Positions 1 through 11,848 of a stretch of DNA of 64,000 nt are shown in pieces (the stretch's first letter is position 1; every line of letters starts with the position of its first letter). The DNA comes from Hormiphora californensis (Eukaryota > Ctenophora > Tentaculata > Cydippida > Pleurobrachiidae): the NCBI GenBank assembly GCA_020137815.1, contig CM035361.1, positions 5,618,960-5,682,959 of the forward strand, in the 5' to 3' direction. A model generated the notes under the pieces. That model saw nothing but the letters and a program-made list of their open reading frames with translations, made no database searches and was not told where the DNA came from. Position numbers and translations under genes: made by a program.

Positions 1-60
<60 letters not shown>
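1..60. repeat. (GA)n microsatellite at window edge
   Basis: An uninterrupted AG dinucleotide run opens the window and probably continues outside it. GA/CT arrays recur at about ten places in the window. Confidence 0.98.
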
Positions 61-64
<4 letters not shown>

Positions 65-502
65 TTATTTAGCCGTAACAAAAGCTAAATTGACCGTTTA
101 GTATTGTCTATGTCCAATAATTTATCAGCTGTCCTAGATTCAGTGCCCCCAACCTACATGCGTGCCCTCACCCTATATGCTTCTATGGAGGAGTACCTTC
201 TTTCGTTGTAGCTGTAATGACAATTGACAGGTGACCACTGGCTATAGGTTAAGAAGTCACCCCTGTTATTTTATTGCATATATAGATGAGCCATCATAAC
301 GCGGAGCTGGGTAATTTCATTACCAATGACCAGTGGTCATTGACCACCGCCTAGGTTGGCATCTTGTTTACTGTATTATAGATCCTGACACCAAATGCAG
401 TGGTTCAATCGGAGGCGAGCTGTGATATTATACTACTTAACACATCCCCTAATGCTTCCTTATATCTCACAGACCTGGTTTCTCTCTCTCTCTCTCTCTC
501 TC

Positions 503-570
<68 letters not shown>

Positions 571-1739
571 GGCAACAATGGTGTCGTGACACTGATGCCA
601 CCGATCAACTTGTCGTACGATCCACTTAGAGAGAGGGGAGAGAGAGGAGAGAGATAAATCGAGAAAGGCTATAGGCTCCTTTTATAAAATGTCTATCTTA
701 TCATCTTTGTATTTCGGATTTTGGTATTTGCAATTCTTTGTTTTGTTTCCCTGCAAAATAGTCTCTGGGACCGCTTAGCTAACTAGTCTGAAAAACCAAA
801 AAAAAAGTCTGAGAAATTAACTTCCCGTACAGAATTCCTTCTATTCAAAACAATATGATCCTGCCAATTAGTCCAACACATGTTGATGACTGATGTAATA
901 AATTGTTAGTGCTGGTTTGTCATGGAATCATGCACTTGCTTATACACACATGACTTCATTCATGAGCTAACAGAGATCAGTGAGATACATCGAGGTCCTG
1001 TCTGTGAGTAACTACTATATATTAGTAGTAGATATATATATAGTAGATATAGGATCTCGTAAGAGTGTGCTAATTTGGGATGAGATAGTATCTTTTAGTG
1101 CAATATAATCGACTTCCATTACTCATACATTTCACTTATTTTACTTGACAGATATCATCCTATAGGCAGCTGTCACTGATCTGCGCAATGAAATATCACA
1201 TACAATATATTGACAAAATAGTACGTGACATTTCGATATAATGGACCATTATTAATGGCGATACCGTATCTATCTGCAGTAGATGAGATCATTACTTATA
1301 TTGTTGATATAATATCAGCGGATTTCCGGTGCTTCTTCCACCTGGATCTCGGCCAATAAACCAAAAATTGAATTCACCCCTGCAAAGACTGATATATGCT
1401 GATCAGAATCTTGTTTTGTCCATCTCTTAGATTTTGACCTCGTTATCATTGCAAGCTTTTACAGTTGTCACTTGCCCTGTATTTCAATGCACAGTTACAG
1501 TTACGATCGTATCTAGATACATACCCCAAGTTCATTAGTTCTCTCTCTTATTTAGTAGACTAAGTACGATGCCGATAATTAGAGTCCGAATCCCCAAAAC
1601 TCGGCTCGTTGTGGAACAGCAGAAAAAAAGAAATTCCCAGAATTGTACGAGGAAACTGGCTCTAACAGAGTACGCCAGTGAGATGATATGGAATGAATGT
1701 CTTCTGTTAAAAGGTATTTTTCATTAAAATGTTATCTCT
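61..1739. other. AT-rich stretch without recognisable gene
   Basis: No supported exon, RNA gene or transposon was found. The only landmark is a (TC)n array at 481-566. Short open frames here are products of that array. Confidence 0.6.
481..566. repeat. (TC)n microsatellite
   Basis: Nearly pure TC dinucleotide array with one short CCCC interruption. It generates spurious Ser-Leu and Arg-Glu open frames on both strands. Confidence 0.97.
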
Positions 1740-1818
1740 CTCGTTGACTGTATGGCGGCGCCCATATCCCAATTTGATACTCAAAAGATGGGGTCGGCGG
1801 CGCCAGACAGCTCGTTGA
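1740..1818. mobile_element. hAT-like mini-MITE, copy 1
   Basis: A 63-bp element at 1748-1810 starts CTGTATGGCGGCGCC and ends GGCGGCGCCAGACAG, forming an imperfect terminal inverted repeat. It is flanked by an exact 8-bp target-site duplication, CTCGTTGA, at 1740-1747 and 1811-1818. Two more copies of the same element lie at 33.77 kb and 60.08 kb, each with a different exact 8-bp duplication. Eight-base duplications are characteristic of hAT superfamily transposition. The element is far too small to code for a transposase, so it must be mobilised in trans. It has landed at the end of the foldback element that begins at 1814. Confidence 0.85.
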
Positions 1819-2206
1819 CAAGATACCTAAAACTTTTCATATTGTATCACATTTTTTCGATTTATCATTTATTTTAAGCATTTTTTTAAGATTTTCTTGT
1901 CGTCGTAGAAAATAATCCAAATAAGGGGTCTACCATAAGGGGTCAGCTGCACTGGCACACTCACTGCGTCTCGCAAATCAAAATTGACGTTTCCGGTTCC
2001 TCAAAAGCTTTTTTAAAAGATAACATTGGATTGGTCTTAATAAGATCTTTCCAACGCTACCAAAACGGTTTCTGTATCTCATCAGGAACCGGAGATATCA
2101 GCTGTAGACCCCCTATTTTAGACGATAAAAAATTCTGAAAAAATGCTTAAAATTAATGATAAAACGAAAAAATACGATAGCCGAAACGTTTTAGGTATCT
2201 TGTCAA
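1814..2206. mobile_element. Foldback (inverted-repeat) element
   Basis: The left end GTTGACAAGATACC is the reverse complement of the right end GGTATCTTGTCAAC. The arms run for roughly 110 bp with scattered mismatches, including A/T-rich blocks around 1850-1905 and 2125-2180. The non-coding middle contains a GC-richer segment at 1960-2100. No ORF is present. It is most likely a non-autonomous DNA transposon (MITE). Target-site duplication is uncertain because the hAT-like mini-MITE abuts the left end. Confidence 0.7.
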
Positions 2207-2488
2207 CCTTTAATAGTATTGATTAATTTGTTTTAATTTGGATTAAATATAAAATTTTCAAGAAGAAAAATTACCCCCATAATATTTCTAAAGAGCTATA
2301 TTTAATTCCTAAACATTGAACAACACAATTCTGTGGCTAATTAATGTAACCACGTACGGTCTCCTGGATGTACAAGTTATTATTATTATCATTATTATAA
2401 TAGCAATGCAACAAATGTTTCGTTGATTTACCTTGACGATTTGATTAATATGATTGCTGCATCTATCATATATGTGTATCGAATATGA

Positions 2489-2570
2489 GTAATATAATAT
2501 ATAGAAGTAATATAATATATAGAAGTAATATAATATATAGAAGTTAGTATAATATATACAAGTTAGTCCT
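2489..2570. repeat. 18-bp tandem repeat, about 4 units
   Basis: The unit is close to GTAATATAATATATAGAA, repeated head to tail with the last unit diverging. No coding context was found within 2 kb. Confidence 0.85.
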
Positions 2571-2754
2571 CTGATCTATATCTGAAAGTATAACGTGGTA
2601 CGAGTTCTATAACATGTAAAGTGGTGCGTGGCTGATCGCCGTATTACCTCATTAAACCGTAATTGGGGAAGACCTATATAGTTATGTAATGTTATAGAGA
2701 CCTATTAGTCATAAACAATTAGTATATCAGAGCCGAGATTATCTTTGTAGTCTC

Positions 2755-2870
2755 TTTCTATCTTCCTATCTCTTTCTCTCTTTCTCTCTCTCTCTTTCTC
2801 TCTTTCTCTCTCTCTCTCTTTCTCTCTTTCTTTTCTACACTTCTCTCCCTCTCTTTCTCTTTCTCTTTTG
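2755..2870. repeat. Imperfect (TC)n/(TTTC)n tract
   Basis: Polypyrimidine tract dominated by CTCTCT and TTTCTC units. The minus-strand open frame through it is only Glu-Arg-Lys repeat. Confidence 0.9.
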
Positions 2871-3359
2871 GTTCAATATAAAAACTGCTGGTACACCTTT
2901 CTTTTGAATTTTTCATGTTTTGTTCCAAGCTTTTGTTTTTGCCGTATATTCTTCGTTTCACTCGACATTTATTATAGCTATCTCATTGCAGATAAAATAA
3001 GATTTGTTAGAGCAGTTTACTATTTGTTTTGCAGTTACGGTTAGCTTAAGATAACATGTAAGATAAAATTAGAGGTATCATGGTTGCTCCTTCTGTTCAT
3101 ATGAACATATGGTACATGTATCTCAAGCTAAGCTTCTCTATATGATATCTTTCATCATTTTCATCGTTATGGGATCAGAAGGTTCTATTTAAATAAAATC
3201 ACCCCTTACTCATCAAGGTCATAAATGATCACTGATATGATCTACATGTTGAAATAATGACTTAATTGGACAGCTGATATATATATAGTTGCAGTGTGGT
3301 GGTATGGTGAGGCCACTTTAACGACTAGCACGTGCTAGCTGGCTTGGAGTTTTCAAGAA

Positions 3360-3360
<1 letters not shown>

Positions 3361-3414
<54 letters not shown>
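3361..3414. repeat. (GA)n microsatellite
   Basis: Pure GA array. It directly precedes the anomalous pyrimidine and homopolymer-rich tract. Confidence 0.97.
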
Positions 3415-3418
<4 letters not shown>

Positions 3419-4960
3419 CAGTATGAGAGAGCTCTCTTCTCGTGTCTCTCTGCTCGCTCTGCTCTCTCCTCTCTCTCCTCTGTCACTCTCTCTATCTCAG
3501 CTCTCGTCTTCTCTCTCTCTCTCCACTCTCTCTCTCCTCTCGCTCCCCCCTCGCCTCTCGCACGCTCTTCTAGCAATCCATACGCTTTTCTCAGTTCTCT
3601 TGTTAACTTTTCCCCCCGCGGTCTCTTACCATGATCTGCATAATATAGTGACCAATTGTTTTAAATCTCTTGCTCTGCTTCTCCCTTCTTCTTTTCTCTC
3701 TGCTCTCTATGATCTCTGCTTCCTTGCTCTTGTCTTGCGCCGTCGTTGTTGTTTGCCCCTTGGTTGTTGGTCTACCCGCTTTCCTTCGCTGGTGGTCTCC
3801 CCTTGCTTAACCTTTGGGGGTCGTGCTTCTTATCCTACGTATATCCACACTTTTTACCCATTTTTCCCATTATCGAACATTACTGAATTTTTTTCCCCTT
3901 TTTTTTGTTTGTTCCTTATAAGTCGCGTTTGTATATCAGAACATGTCTCCTTTCCCAAATTTGTTCCCATTTAATTTTTTTAAAAACTTTGAAGTTCTGA
4001 CGTCGCGGCGGTGTTTGTATCAATAATCTGAGTGCAATAATTTTACTATAAGTGATCCAATTTTGTTTTTTGTAAGTACTTTTGTTGTTGCCTTGCTTGT
4101 CCCCCTTTTTGTTTTTTTCTTCCCCTTTTTCCACTTAAGAAAATCTTTAAAAAATTGTCTTTAAAATTCTGGTTTGTTCGCTTTGGTTTTGGTGGGGTTT
4201 TTTTCTTCCGGGTTTTTTTTCCCTCCTTTTTTTTTGTACTTTTTTGGTTTTTTCCCCCCGGGTTCTCCGGGGGGGCCCCCCCCCCCCGGGCCCCATCCCC
4301 CTTTTTCCTTATCCTCTCCCGTTTTCATGGCCGTTGATTCGCTCCCCCTTTGGCTCCGGCCTTTGGGGTTTTCTTCCCTAGTTTCCCCCCTTAGAAAATA
4401 TATGTGCCAAAATTATTCACGCCACGGGGCTCTGAAAACTTTGTTTTTTTACCGCCATGCCTTTCCTTCATTAATTTTTGCTCCTCTCTTGCCCAAAGCG
4501 TTAGGCACGATCATAATTCAAAAAAGGACCCCCTTCTAAAACCTCTCCCCCAAATCATTTTATTATTTTCACCGTCATTTCCCATTGCGTTGAGGGCCCT
4601 TTCCTAACCCGCCTTCCGTTTTTAAAATATGGTCGATTAGTTAAGTGTCTAGGACCCAGAGTCAGTACCCCGGGGGTTTTCTTTTTTTCAAGTTTTTTTT
4701 TGTTTTTTTGCTTGTGCCACGGTTTATCGGACATTTCCACAAAAAATTTTGGAATTTGCTACTGGTTTGTTTATTTTTAAACAATCAATATTTTGCTTTT
4801 GGTGTTTTGACATGGTTTCCAAAACAAGAAAATGTTCCACTTTTTTAGAAGAATATGAGTTTTGTTTGTTGTTGAATAACAAAGTTTTGTAGGTTAAAAA
4901 AGGGCAATGTCCAAAGCCTATCTATTTTTTAAGATTTTAAACCACCAGGGCATGGGTTTT
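3415..4960. other. Pyrimidine and homopolymer-rich anomalous tract
   Basis: About 1.5 kb that begins as CT-repeat-like sequence beside the GA array and grades into long T, C and G homopolymers, including a G7-C14-G3-C4 block near 4270-4295. The strand is strongly biased to T and C. Open frames across it are low-complexity Phe/Leu/Ser/Pro peptides and are not credible proteins. It could be a diverged CT-rich satellite, or a low-quality assembly segment where long reads failed at a GA repeat. The sequence alone cannot separate these. Confidence 0.6.
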
Positions 4961-5539
4961 TATAGAAAATTTACTGCTCAATTTGTCTTTCGTCATTTCC
5001 CACTGATCCATGGAAACATCTCTCTACAGCTGAAGACATGTAGATACAATGCATAAACCAATTCGGCATCATGGGATGCCCCAAACACCTGTTTTAACTT
5101 TTATTAAAATTTATAAAATTTTAAAATAACACTGGAGATTTCTCGAATCAAAGTGCTTATCCAGCCTACCTACCAGAGCATAGTGATATCATTTGTACTG
5201 ATTGTGCTACCACAGCTGTTATGTATAGGATCATATTTTCTGACTCTTGTGGAATCTCTTTAAATTTACATTTTTGGACCTGAACGTAGGTACTATTATT
5301 CACTTGCCAAACTACAGCTACACTTAGTGAAAGCATGGTCCTACTTTGTAATGTAACGGCATCGTATCAGTTACAACCAAACACACAAACTAGTGAGTAG
5401 CTCGATTTTTGGGATCTGTCTGGCGGCCCAGATCTGAGAACCGAAACGGGGTGTCTGGCGTCATCAGGCAGCCTAGAATTGGGGTTGGGTTAAATTTTTG
5501 GAGTCACAATAATTAACTGAGAAATGTGTACATTTACCG

Positions 5540-5676
5540 GACCGGGAGGATAATCTTCCCCCGAATTAGGAAATTAGCAGTATTTGACAGTATTTGACCC
5601 CGACATACCGGACACCCCGATTTACTGAGCAAAACCCTTTCCCCCGAACATTCCAGTAAATCGGGGTCCGACTGTA
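5540..5676. mobile_element. Pogo/Tigger-like MITE, truncated copy
   Basis: The right end reads TAAATCGGGGTCCGACTG followed by TA, matching the terminal repeat of the element family found complete at 30.66 and 56.54 kb. Internal CCCCGATTTA-type motifs are present, but the left terminal CAGTCGGACC is not recognisable, so the copy is decayed or truncated. It lies just upstream of the first recognised exon of the 5.76-kb gene, probably in the preceding intron. Confidence 0.7.
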
Positions 5677-5757
5677 TCTGTTTATCCCTAAATTAGTAAA
5701 TCTCTGTCTGTTTATCCCTAAATTAGTAAATATCAGCTCCTAATCCTCGGTTTTCAG

Positions 5758-6928
5758 ATGCAAATAAGTGTGCCAGCAACTTGGTGGAGATTAGAAAGTT
5801 TGTGAAGAGTCCTTGTACCCTCAACAAACTAGGATCTGCTGCCATCGACCATTCAAAAAGTGGGTGTTTGTGTAAAATTAAAAACCAGTATTTCAAGTTG
5901 TTTTCAGTCATTAGTTTATTTATACTGTTCGGTTTTGAACCATCCCCTTGCAAGGTAACTTTAAGTAAAAAATATTTTCAGGTGTCAGGGCGTTATTACT
6001 GGAATCCACACAATACGAATCACAAGCAGGACAATTCGAGAAACAAGGAGAGATTGCTCTGACCCTGGCCTGTTTTACTAAAGCAGCTAGTCTCTGTAAA
6101 GAAGCACTTCAACTCCATGGTAACCATGGCAACCATGAACAACTCCTTAGTAACCATGACAACCATGAAGCCGCGAGGAGACGAGAAGAGTACTTGAGGA
6201 GAGCCAGACAGATTTACAGGAAAATGTTGGTACTTTCGGTGGAGAATCCTGAAAAGCCGGTGACGAAAAAGGCCAGGAAAACCAAGCAGGTGAAATAGGG
6301 TTTTCCAAATCTTAAATACTGTATGTAGTTGGTTACATCAACCAAATCTTAAAGTTGGTTAAATGGTTACTTAATTAATTATGTAGCTGTTATATAACTC
6401 TAATTGTTGTCACATTATTCTAGGTGTACAGTGACCATGGTAACCATGTCACATTATTCTAGGTGTATAGTGACCATGGTAACCATGTCACATTATTCTA
6501 GGTGTACAGTGAGAAACGGAAGTGTATGGACTGTGGAAAGATGGTGTTTTGGTTAAAAAGGGGTCTCTGTTCAACGTGTGATCTGAACCTTCACAACACC
6601 ATCATATCACCTGTTAGCCAGGTATTTAAAGCAAGCCATAAAACACTAGCCCTGAGTAGCCCGCTCAAATCGGATCACGTCACCAGAAGTTTAGTAACGT
6701 GCCCCGTATTAAATTGGGTTAATTGAGTGTTTTAGGCGGCAAACAAACTTGGGATCCACTTATTATTTTTCTATGCAGGTGCAAGATGAAGGTACTACAA
6801 CGGAATCTCGATCTACTTCCCGGGGAACTTGTACCAGCTGTCGGAGAGGAGGAGGTGGAGGAACCCAGTCCTTGATAAAATCTACTAAAAAGAGTGTGTG
6901 TAGTGAAAGGAGAGGGGGCACAGGGTGA
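5758..6928 (+). CDS. 3' exons of unidentified helical-repeat/zinc-cluster protein
   Basis: Four consecutive exons join in phase: 5758-5871, 5982-6289, 6502-6621 and 6779-6928, with the stop at 6926-6928. The start of the gene lies upstream and was not found. The second exon encodes an amphipathic helical pair (TLACFTKAASLCKEALQL, then ARRREEYLRRARQIYRKML) of the kind seen in TPR/MIT-like hairpins. From memory it resembles the helical segment near the C-terminus of USP53/USP54-type proteins, but this is only a suggestion. It carries an Asn-His-rich insert built of a short repeat (HGNHGNH...SNHDNH). The third exon has a four-Cys cluster (KCMDCG...GLCSTCD) that could bind zinc. The last exon has another CxxC and a Gly-rich stretch. 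A consensus donor (AGG|GTGAGG at 6924/6925) overlaps the stop, so the protein may continue. Function is not assigned. Confidence 0.6.
6410..6512 (+). repeat. Three tandem 39-bp splice-acceptor units
   Basis: The sequence ATTATTCTAG|GTGTA occurs three times at 39-bp spacing, with AG ending at 6423, 6462 and 6501. Only the last copy leads into the exon GTGTACAGTGAGAAACGG. The upstream copies read GTGTACAGTGACCATGG or a one-base variant. Use of an upstream copy would bring the acceptor's own TAG into frame, so the real exon must use the last copy. Confidence 0.9.
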
Positions 6929-7159
6929 GGACGCGAGAAAAACTGTGAAAAACGTTTGGGGGGGGGGGAATTCTGTGATAATATGACTTTATAATGCAAT
7001 AATGATCTTCCGACGGCATGAAATATCATTGCAGTAGCCGTTTTTCAGCTGCACAAAACAGTTATTTGATATGTATTACACATTGATATTTATTTTTTTT
7101 ACGTTGATAAAATTTGTTAGTTTTACTAACAGGATCAGGAATTTTTTTAAGTTTTAAAC

Positions 7160-7375
7160 CTGCTGGAAGTACCAAAAGGCCAGACCAATTCGGAATTTCA
7201 AATCGCTGGTACGGTTTGACATATTCTTAACATCCATATATTCGTCTTTGTGAGTATGTCTTTGTCTCTCCGTCTTTGTCTCCCCGGAGGTTTAGGTTCA
7301 ATTACGCGAAACAATATAGCCACGACTCGCCCACATCTCAACATATATTATACCACCATAATACAGAATACTACT

Positions 7376-7440
<65 letters not shown>
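7160..7440 (+). repeat. Dispersed repeat family R2 with (CT)n tail, copy 1
   Basis: Markers GGAAGTACCAAAAGGCCAGA, TATGTCTTTGTCTCTCCGTC and CACGACTCGCCCACATCT occur in the same order at 25.08-25.32 kb, and in inverted, rearranged form at 20.04-20.35 kb and 21.47-21.53 kb. This copy runs into a (CT)n array at 7376-7437. No coding capacity. Its class is unknown; it could be a non-autonomous element with a microsatellite end. Confidence 0.75.
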
Positions 7441-7444
<4 letters not shown>

Positions 7445-7960
7445 TCTCTCTATTTCTCTCTTTCTTTCCTGCGTCTTTTGTAATACAAAATGTGTATGAT
7501 TGTATGACCACAGTACTCGTGCGCTCCGCCAATGGTCTGACACAATATAAGTAATACCGAGGGGACCTAGAGCTAACTTTTGACACCCATGATTTATCCC
7601 AAGTCAAAAAAAGTTCGGTTTTTGTTATGATCAGCAACATTTCAAATGATGATTACACCATAATATATAATGAGAACAGTTAGTATCCAGATTGCTCAGA
7701 TGCATGCAAACGTTTTCGGACTGTCCCCCAGTTACGGGATATGTACGAAGCTCCAGGAACTCTATACTAGACATGAGATTGAACGACGGGGAGTTGCAAG
7801 CAAGCGATACCCCGGTCGGAGTATAAACGGCGGCGAATCATCAGAAGTAACCAGAAGTAAGCAAGTAGAAAAGTAACACCTGTTTAGAGGTCGTGTTGAG
7901 GCTCAAAACAGATGTGACAAAAACTGGAACAATTGGGAGGGGTCGATGCAGTATGTAATT
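7441..7960. other. Stretch without recognisable gene
   Basis: Nothing supportable was found apart from low-complexity sequence. Open frames here are short and lack family resemblance. Confidence 0.5.
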
Positions 7961-8445
7961 ATCGACTTTATTATTGACCCTATAATATATAATCATCGGC
8001 ACAGTGATAATAAATTTTTTTTTGTTGAAATAACAGCATACTGCAATGATATATTGTCCGTTGGGAGATCGTCTGCATTCACAATTATAGAATCATGTAA
8101 TCAAAGAAATACTATTTATTACCATTTTTTAATTTTTTAAACTAAACTTCTCACAACAAATCTTTGCTATAATATCAAACACCCAGTTACATTTTGCCGA
8201 TTATGATAATAAAGAGTAAGATATCAAAATCACACACTATGCCATGCACAACTCATTTCAGATCATTTAGACCCTAATTTAGACCGATAATTGACTATAA
8301 TTGTCTTTTACACATAAGTATATTTCTACTAATTATACTAATAGTTTTCTAGCAACAAAGAATAAGATACAAATCAACCACGTGTTTACTGTCTGTACAT
8401 GGTTGTACGAAAATCCTATTTGTTGAGCCCTTTTTCAACAATGTT
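7960..8445 (-). other. Duplicated 3' flank of the GPCR pair (copy 1)
   Basis: Read on the minus strand this matches the sequence downstream of the second GPCR copy (30253-30860), including a shared AATAAA (complement of 8114-8119 here; 30577-30582 there). Homology continues past the point where copy 2 carries a pogo-like MITE, so this copy shows the uninterrupted site (ATCATTGCAGTATGCTG). The duplicated block is therefore larger than the coding sequence. Confidence 0.8.
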
Positions 8446-11400
8446 TTATAGGCTACTTTCCGCTATCTCCTCTATCTCTTCTTCTTTGACTTTAACAAGT
8501 GGTGCTGCAGTAGTCTTCAGAGTGGGGCAGATGAGCCACATTCTCCTCACAGAACCTACCAAGAACGCGATGGACGATTTAGCAATGCCCAAGTAGAAGT
8601 GTGACTCGTACAGGAAGGGATTGATGACCGAGTTTATCGGGAGAATCACGATTGAGAAAAATGGATACCAGCTCGTGGCATCGATCTCTTCTGCTAGATG
8701 TAGGAATGCCACTATTCCCAAAGGGATCCAGCAAAAGAAATCTGTTACGATGATGGCAAATATTTTAGTATGGAGTTCCCGAGAGTTTCTATCAGTACGG
8801 CCGGCGTTTCTACCCGACCTGCTCGTTCTGTAGTCGATGAGAGTGTAACTTATTGCGATGAAGATGAAACAAAGAAAGTTTATCAGCAGGACAGAGCTCG
8901 AGAACATCCACTGGGGATCATCTGTCCTTACCAAGTATTTGAAAATGCAAACACCATCGTTACCATAGAAGTGAACGGTTTCTCCTCTCAGTCTTACCTC
9001 TGAAATTAGGTGATATGTTACATGTTTTTATAAATCGACAAGGAAAATAATCATATTGTGATAGTCAACTGTCTGCTGTATACGCTATATCTAGGGATTT
9101 GGAATGTGCCTGATGAAATAATTCAGATTTTCTATATTTACCTTCAGATTTAGAGTCCCTTAAAAACATTTTAGCAACAGCCGATCTTATCTCTTCCCAA
9201 GATGACTCATTACTCCAAGAACTGGAGTTTTCGCCGAAATAAACTTTAAAAGCTGCAAAGTGCCGTGGCTTATCGATCGTTCCCAAAAACAACGGCGAGT
9301 TTTCATAATACAAGCCGTTAACGAAGTAGTCTTCAAAGTTCGGTAATATTGGCGTTAATGCAACCATCAGACTTGCGAGTATTGGCCCTCCTGCTAGGAT
9401 TCCTAATTTCACCGCAGATGTACAGGTTCCACAGTCGTGAAGGACCATTCTTCCCACTGTGGTGACTCTACTTATTGCCAACATTGTCATTGCGAAGAGT
9501 GACAGTTGAGATCCAGTGGTGCTGAGAACTCCAAGAAAAGAGCACTGCGTAGAACTGTACCATTCGTAACGTTTCTGACAATATTCTCCAGACATCTTGT
9601 GGAGCTGGTCAAAGTAGGACACGCCAATGAGATAAAGTCCTAAGCAAAAGTCTCCAAGGTTAACCAACATTATACCAAGTTGGTTCAGGAACATTTCATA
9701 TGTTTCTTGGTGGGTTAGTTTCAAACCAGATCTTACTAGAGAAACTGTGTTCAGCACTGTCGACATGGTTCCCATGATGTAGCTTCCTATCCTGAGGTTA
9801 TCGTTAGCGAAGATATAAAAGTGGTTTGGTGGGCATTCAGGCTGGCACTCATCCGAGTAATCTCCACAACTTACTACTCCATTGCACACTTGTGACAAGT
9901 TCAGATAAGTATCACTCGAGCTACACTTGAAATTATTTTCACAATTGTTCTCGTCAGAACCATCCCCACAGTCGTCTTTAAGGTCACATACTTGATGGTA
10001 CTGCACACACTTGTTGTTGACACAGGGAAAAATCTGTTGGTCATACGATGAACTGTTTGCGATTTTCAGTAAAGTTGTAACTGTGTTATCCCAAGTGAGG
10101 GCCTGGACACTGTCGCTACGGTTGTCGCAAGTGTCTCCAGGTACATCGATCAGTGGGCAGTCGGCATCCAGACAAATGTTGTTGCATGCGGCGTAGACAT
10201 AGTTCTCTCCGAACAGATTTAGACAGCTGATTTTTTCATTTGGCAGAATAACCATTGTAGGCTTCGTTACATTAAGAACTGTTGGTACGAATCCGGACTT
10301 GTGTTCTCTGATCGAGCAGTTGGAAAATGTCTCGTTTCCTTTAGAGAGGCAATGAGGCAGTATTTTCAGTCCGTTGTATTTTGGAGAGGTGTTATTAACA
10401 TCGTTCATACCCGAATCGATGACAGCAGCACAAAGATTATTCTCAAAGAGACAGGTGGGAATCTTGTCACAAAGTTCCGAAAGTCGTATGGATTTTCTTT
10501 CTGACGGGCACAACAGAACCCATTCACAGTCTGACTTGGGGTCTTCGTGGTAGGTAAAATAATCCGAGCCACACTTTTTCCACTGCAATTCATCTGCACC
10601 ATCGATACAGTCCTTCTGCCCATCCATTACCCATTCTAACGGTATTGGTAGAGAGATATTCTTTCCCACGTGCTGTGACTGGAATCTTCGAAAACAACTA
10701 ATGGTAGTGAGATTGCAGTAGGTTTCGTCTATACCAGAGTTACAATCAACGTGTCCATCACACCTTTGTCCCTTGTGGATTTCACAGCCCGGCTCAGCTT
10801 CAAAACACGCATTATGGTAGTTATCATCACAAAGACCGTAAGTTCTGATGCCTGTGCAGTATCCCCAGATGGAGATGTTTGTTGGGTATCCCTCTGACAG
10901 ACACTGCACCGCGACTCTATCAGGATCACTGCAGTTGGTCTGTTCCTGTTCGAACCTAGATACACATATTTGTTGGTTCTGCCGGAAGCACCGCATACTT
11001 TGTTGAATCTTGATAAATCGATGACTCCTCAAACTATAACATGTGGTATGGTCGAGTGGTATGGTCCAATTGTAGCACCCTACTTCATCTTCTCCATTGA
11101 GACAATCATCCTGGCCATCACACATCCTGTGAGGAGGCACCCATTTGTCCCCACAATGTACACCATAGTGAACACCGTTACAGTACGACTTACCCTCACA
11201 AACGCCAATATCATGATTTATGTAGTCAGATTCAACACTCCTGCTGTTGCAGTTAACCATGTTCAAGTCTCTGTCACACTTGTAAGATTCTTTGCAGCGA
11301 GATTGTTTTTCAATGGAGTTTCCAGAAGCAAAGATACCATTATAGTGATGGCACATGTACGTTCCACAAAGGAGAGTTGTTCCGTTCAGCTCCCTGGACA

Positions 11401-11805
11401 CCGAACACCCACCGTGCCCACATGCCTGATATATTCCTGGATCATCTTGACACCGGTGGGTAACTGTAAACCAATAACAACTGCTACGATATAAACTATT
11501 AAATCTAGATAATCTTACGGTGTAAAGTTTATCCGACCAGGGACATTTGAATTTCCATTCCCCGTTTTCTCCGCACTGTTCGTGTATAGGTATCCATTGA
11601 CTTCAACAGTTGTACAGTTGGACATAGGATTGCTTGGCAAATAGTCAGCAGTGGTGTTATTGGTACTCGTTGAGTTTTCAGCCGCACGTCCATATATAAT
11701 ATGGTTATCAGCCATCTTTGTAGTATCAGTAGTTGGTTCTTCAGCTGCATTTGTATGTGATGTGATATATACCAACCAGATAAGTGTAGCACACAACAAG
11801 GCCAT
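8446..11805 (-). pseudogene. LDLa-repeat rhodopsin-family GPCR, copy 1, frameshifted
   Basis: Two exons, 11805-9142 and 8999-8446, with a 142-bp intron. The product would be a large receptor: signal peptide (MALLCATLIWLVYITS), a Thr/Asn-rich glycosylation-prone segment, a Cys-rich ectodomain with several LDL-receptor class A repeats (for example VCDLKDDCGDGSDENNC), then a seven-helix domain with LGR/RXFP-type hallmarks (GDFCLGLYL in TM2, DFFCWIP in TM6, NSVINPFLYES in TM7). Relative to copy 2 at 26.66 kb there is a 2-base insertion (CCTATACACG versus CCTACACG) near 11584-11590, which shifts the frame after VEVNGYLY and gives an early stop at 11515. The rest is fully open in the original frame. 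Its upstream region is a dispersed repeat beginning about 45 bp before the ATG. It is either a young pseudogene or an intact gene carrying an assembly error. Confidence 0.8.
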
Positions 11806-11848
11806 TTCAGCTCTGCTAGAAGGGGAGAGATGCGGTGTTGTTACTGAT

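Larger units (their letters stand above)
2207..3360. other. AT-rich stretch, repeats only
   Basis: Apart from the 18-bp tandem repeat and a CT-rich tract at 2755-2870, no exon-like sequence, RNA gene or transposon end was recognised here. Confidence 0.55.

Noticed and set aside
3423-3974. 183-codon open frame of Leu/Ser/Phe-rich peptide
   Set aside because: It lies in the anomalous pyrimidine tract with no family resemblance and is explained by composition.
5422-5470. Possible fourth hAT-like mini-MITE (GTCTGGCGGCCC ... GTCTGGCGTC)
   Set aside because: It shares the GTCTGGCG core but lacks matched inverted ends and an 8-bp duplication.
9065-9141. Read-through of GPCR exon 1 into a Tyr-Thr-Ala-Asp-Ser end instead of splicing
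   Set aside because: Both copies have a good GTAAAT donor and a TTTCAG acceptor that join in phase to an exon encoding TM5-TM7 with NPFLY. Without splicing the receptor would lack three helices.
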